DNA of 23,683 bases from Euryarchaeota archaeon UBA259 (lineage in GTDB: Archaea; Thermoplasmatota; Poseidoniia; Poseidoniales; Poseidoniaceae): the NCBI GenBank assembly GCA_002506275.1, contig DAXG01000027.1, forward strand, positions 63,902 to 87,584, read 5' to 3'. The position numbers and the translations under genes were made by a program. Of this stretch, positions 22,325 to 23,683 are shown piece after piece. Positions within the stretch are counted from its first letter, which is position 1; each line of letters starts with the position of its first letter. Below the pieces are notes generated by a model. That model was given only the letters and a program-made list of their open reading frames with translations. It searched no databases and was not told where the DNA came from.

Positions 22325-23683
22325 TTAGGTTCGGCAATGTGCAAACTTTTGACTCATGGTCAATGCTTCATGATGTATCAGAAGTGGCAAAACGTCCTGA
22401 CCGTCTGACCATTTACCCATATCGGTGAGAACTGGCGAATTCAGCAGATGTTCGTAAGCCCATGATTCAGTAAACACATCACCGCGGCTGCGGGCAACAA
22501 CCCAATCCGCTTGCGCATCGATGCGTCGGTAAATCCCCCAATCAGCGAGCGTGTCATGCACAGAGTTTGTCGGTAGATAATGCGTTCCAACCAACCGGGG
22601 GAAACCGTACAAATCACTTTGCAGTTCAATGAATAAAACATGTTCTTGCGGCAGCATTGAGAATACTGCTTGGTGATGCACACTGTAGCAGGAGTCAACG
22701 GACATGTCATCGACTCCCTGTGCCAGATGGATGATTGTTGATTCGGGAAGTCGGGACATGTTTGGTTGGAGTTCTGGATGGCTCGGGCGAGTCCATGCGG
22801 ATTCGAAATCAAGGAAAAGGGTTTCATTCCCCCAGTTACGTTCGAGGGATTCATACAAACTCAAGAACACATAAGCCCCTCCAAGACTGTGGCCTCCAAT
22901 CCATAGATGCGATGGGTCGATCGAATGATTACCGAGAACTTGATCGACGTCCTCTGAGCGCTCAGTGCCAAACGCTACGTTTTCGATTTCGTCAAACGCA
23001 GCTGTGAAAGCAAGAGCACGATAAGCGTGGTGCGGCCAATTCGATGCGCCCTCCACATCTGTGGCCTCAAAACCATCTGGGATGACGGGACTGATGTCCG
23101 ATGGATATTGAATAAAAGCGACAGCCATCCCTTTGGCGGAAAGATGGGCAATCCAATCGGTATACTCCTCGTATGTTGGATAACCCCAACCGTGTGTTAG
23201 AATGGCAAGAGGGACCGAATCAAGAACAATATCCTCAGGCAGCAGAGGTAAAGTGAGATAAATTGAGAAGTCAATGTCTGCTTCAGTTGAATCTTGAATC
23301 TCAAGAACTTCATCCGGCATCGTGTAAGGGTGAATGGACATCGTCGTTTCAAACGGACCCGGTTCAGCACCGTACCCTAGAAGGGGTGCATCCGGGGGTG
23401 AGGGGGCTATACCAATCAGTGCAGGAATCCCAGGCATGACCAGCCATGCTGCAAAGAAAACCCCAGCGATATGAACAACATGTTTGCTTATTCGACCGAA
23501 CGAGGATTCTCGAGGTATGTGGGGGATTCCACCGACCATCAACAGGAGCCCGATCAATAGGAAACCATAGGCTGTTGGTAGCAAAAGGAAGGCACCTCGA
23601 AGATAGAAAATATCGAGCGCGAAGAACAGTACGATGAAGCCGGTAAGAAGACCGAGTAGGCTCAATCCGATTCCGTTTGCCCA
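22325..23683 (-). CDS. Membrane-attached alpha/beta hydrolase, 5'-truncated by window edge
   Basis: 452 residues are visible and the frame is still open at the right edge. A TTG at 23665 could be read as a start, but the upstream codons (ANGIGLSLLG...) continue a hydrophobic helix, so the gene probably begins outside the window. Three hydrophobic helices occupy about the first 90 visible residues. An extracytoplasmic alpha/beta-hydrolase fold follows: the oxyanion strand LTHGWG, the nucleophile elbow GGHSLGGAY, and a late GTHYLPTNSVHD segment likely to carry the catalytic His. It is most like the chlorophyllase/platelet-activating-factor-hydrolase kind of esterases in layout. The substrate is unknown. 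The stop lies 53 nt before gcvT, whose promoter element sits in that gap. Confidence 0.82.
   Translation of the reverse strand, partial: WANGIGLSLLGLLTGFIVLFFALDIFYLRGAFLLLPTAYGFLLIGLLLMVGGIPHIPRESSFGRISKHVVHIAGVFFAAWLVMPGIPALIGIAPSPPDAPLLGYGAEPGPFETTMSIHPYTMPDEVLEIQDSTEADIDFSIYLTLPLLPEDIVLDSVPLAILTHGWGYPTYEEYTDWIAHLSAKGMAVAFIQYPSDISPVIPDGFEATDVEGASNWPHHAYRALAFTAAFDEIENVAFGTERSEDVDQVLGNHSIDPSHLWIGGHSLGGAYVFLSLYESLERNWGNETLFLDFESAWTRPSHPELQPNMSRLPESTIIHLAQGVDDMSVDSCYSVHHQAVFSMLPQEHVLFIELQSDLYGFPRLVGTHYLPTNSVHDTLADWGIYRRIDAQADWVVARSRGDVFTESWAYEHLLNSPVLTDMGKWSDGQDVLPLLIHHEALTMSQKFAHCRT

Noticed and set aside
23666-23683. TTG at 23665 as true start of the alpha/beta hydrolase
   Set aside because: The frame stays open to the window edge and the upstream codons extend the same hydrophobic helix, so the gene is better treated as cut by the edge.
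1-23683. CRISPR arrays, insertion sequences, prophage genes, integrase or attachment sites
   Set aside because: No regularly spaced direct repeats, transposase, integrase or terminal inverted repeats were seen; the two tRNA genes have no visible 3'-end duplication next to them.

Overview
The window looks like a piece of an archaeal chromosome. The closest match is probably a marine planktonic euryarchaeon of the Marine Group II / Poseidoniia type. The evidence is a GMP synthase ATP-pyrophosphatase encoded as a separate subunit (archaeal two-subunit GMP synthase), tRNA genes without an encoded CCA end, TATA-like boxes 21-26 nt upstream of several start codons, an archaeal DUF112/TctA-type permease, and large secreted proteins with calcium-binding repeats and C-terminal membrane anchors. 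The lineage is inferred from gene style, not from a marker gene. No mobile element, CRISPR array, rRNA or origin was seen.

Layout. Positions 1-3203 read mostly on the minus strand: a membrane protein cut by the left edge, a secreted and membrane-anchored protein, a CAU-anticodon tRNA, and an HD-domain phosphohydrolase. Positions 3323-14795 form a tightly packed plus-strand run: a surface protein built of OB-like modules, a DUF112/TctA permease, a 1633-residue surface protein (six lamin-tail domains, two phospholipase-D domains, calcium repeats, membrane anchor), a Bax-inhibitor-1 family protein, a 2-oxoglutarate/Fe(II) oxygenase, a thymidine phosphorylase and tRNA-Asn. Positions 14817-19892 return to the minus strand: gcvPA-gcvPB (glycine decarboxylase, ATGA overlap), an orphan four-helix membrane protein, and purE-guaAb (one base apart). 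The right end holds a plus-strand GT4-type glycosyltransferase, a minus-strand gcvT, and a membrane-attached alpha/beta hydrolase cut by the right edge. No gap exceeds 300 bases.

How the genes may work together. GcvPA, GcvPB and GcvT are three of the parts that break glycine down to CO2, ammonia and methylene-tetrahydrofolate; gcvH is not here. The two gcv loci share a nearly identical promoter-proximal element (GCTTG, then GTTTAAG). PurE and GuaAb serve purine synthesis, which consumes one-carbon units. The plus-strand run is the most interesting part. A predicted surface PLD-family enzyme with lamin-tail domains, a surface OB-fold protein, a permease, a thymidine phosphorylase and an isopenicillin-N-synthase-like oxygenase with almost no space between the last two suggest, as a hypothesis only, use of external DNA with breakdown of thymidine or oxidation of thymine.
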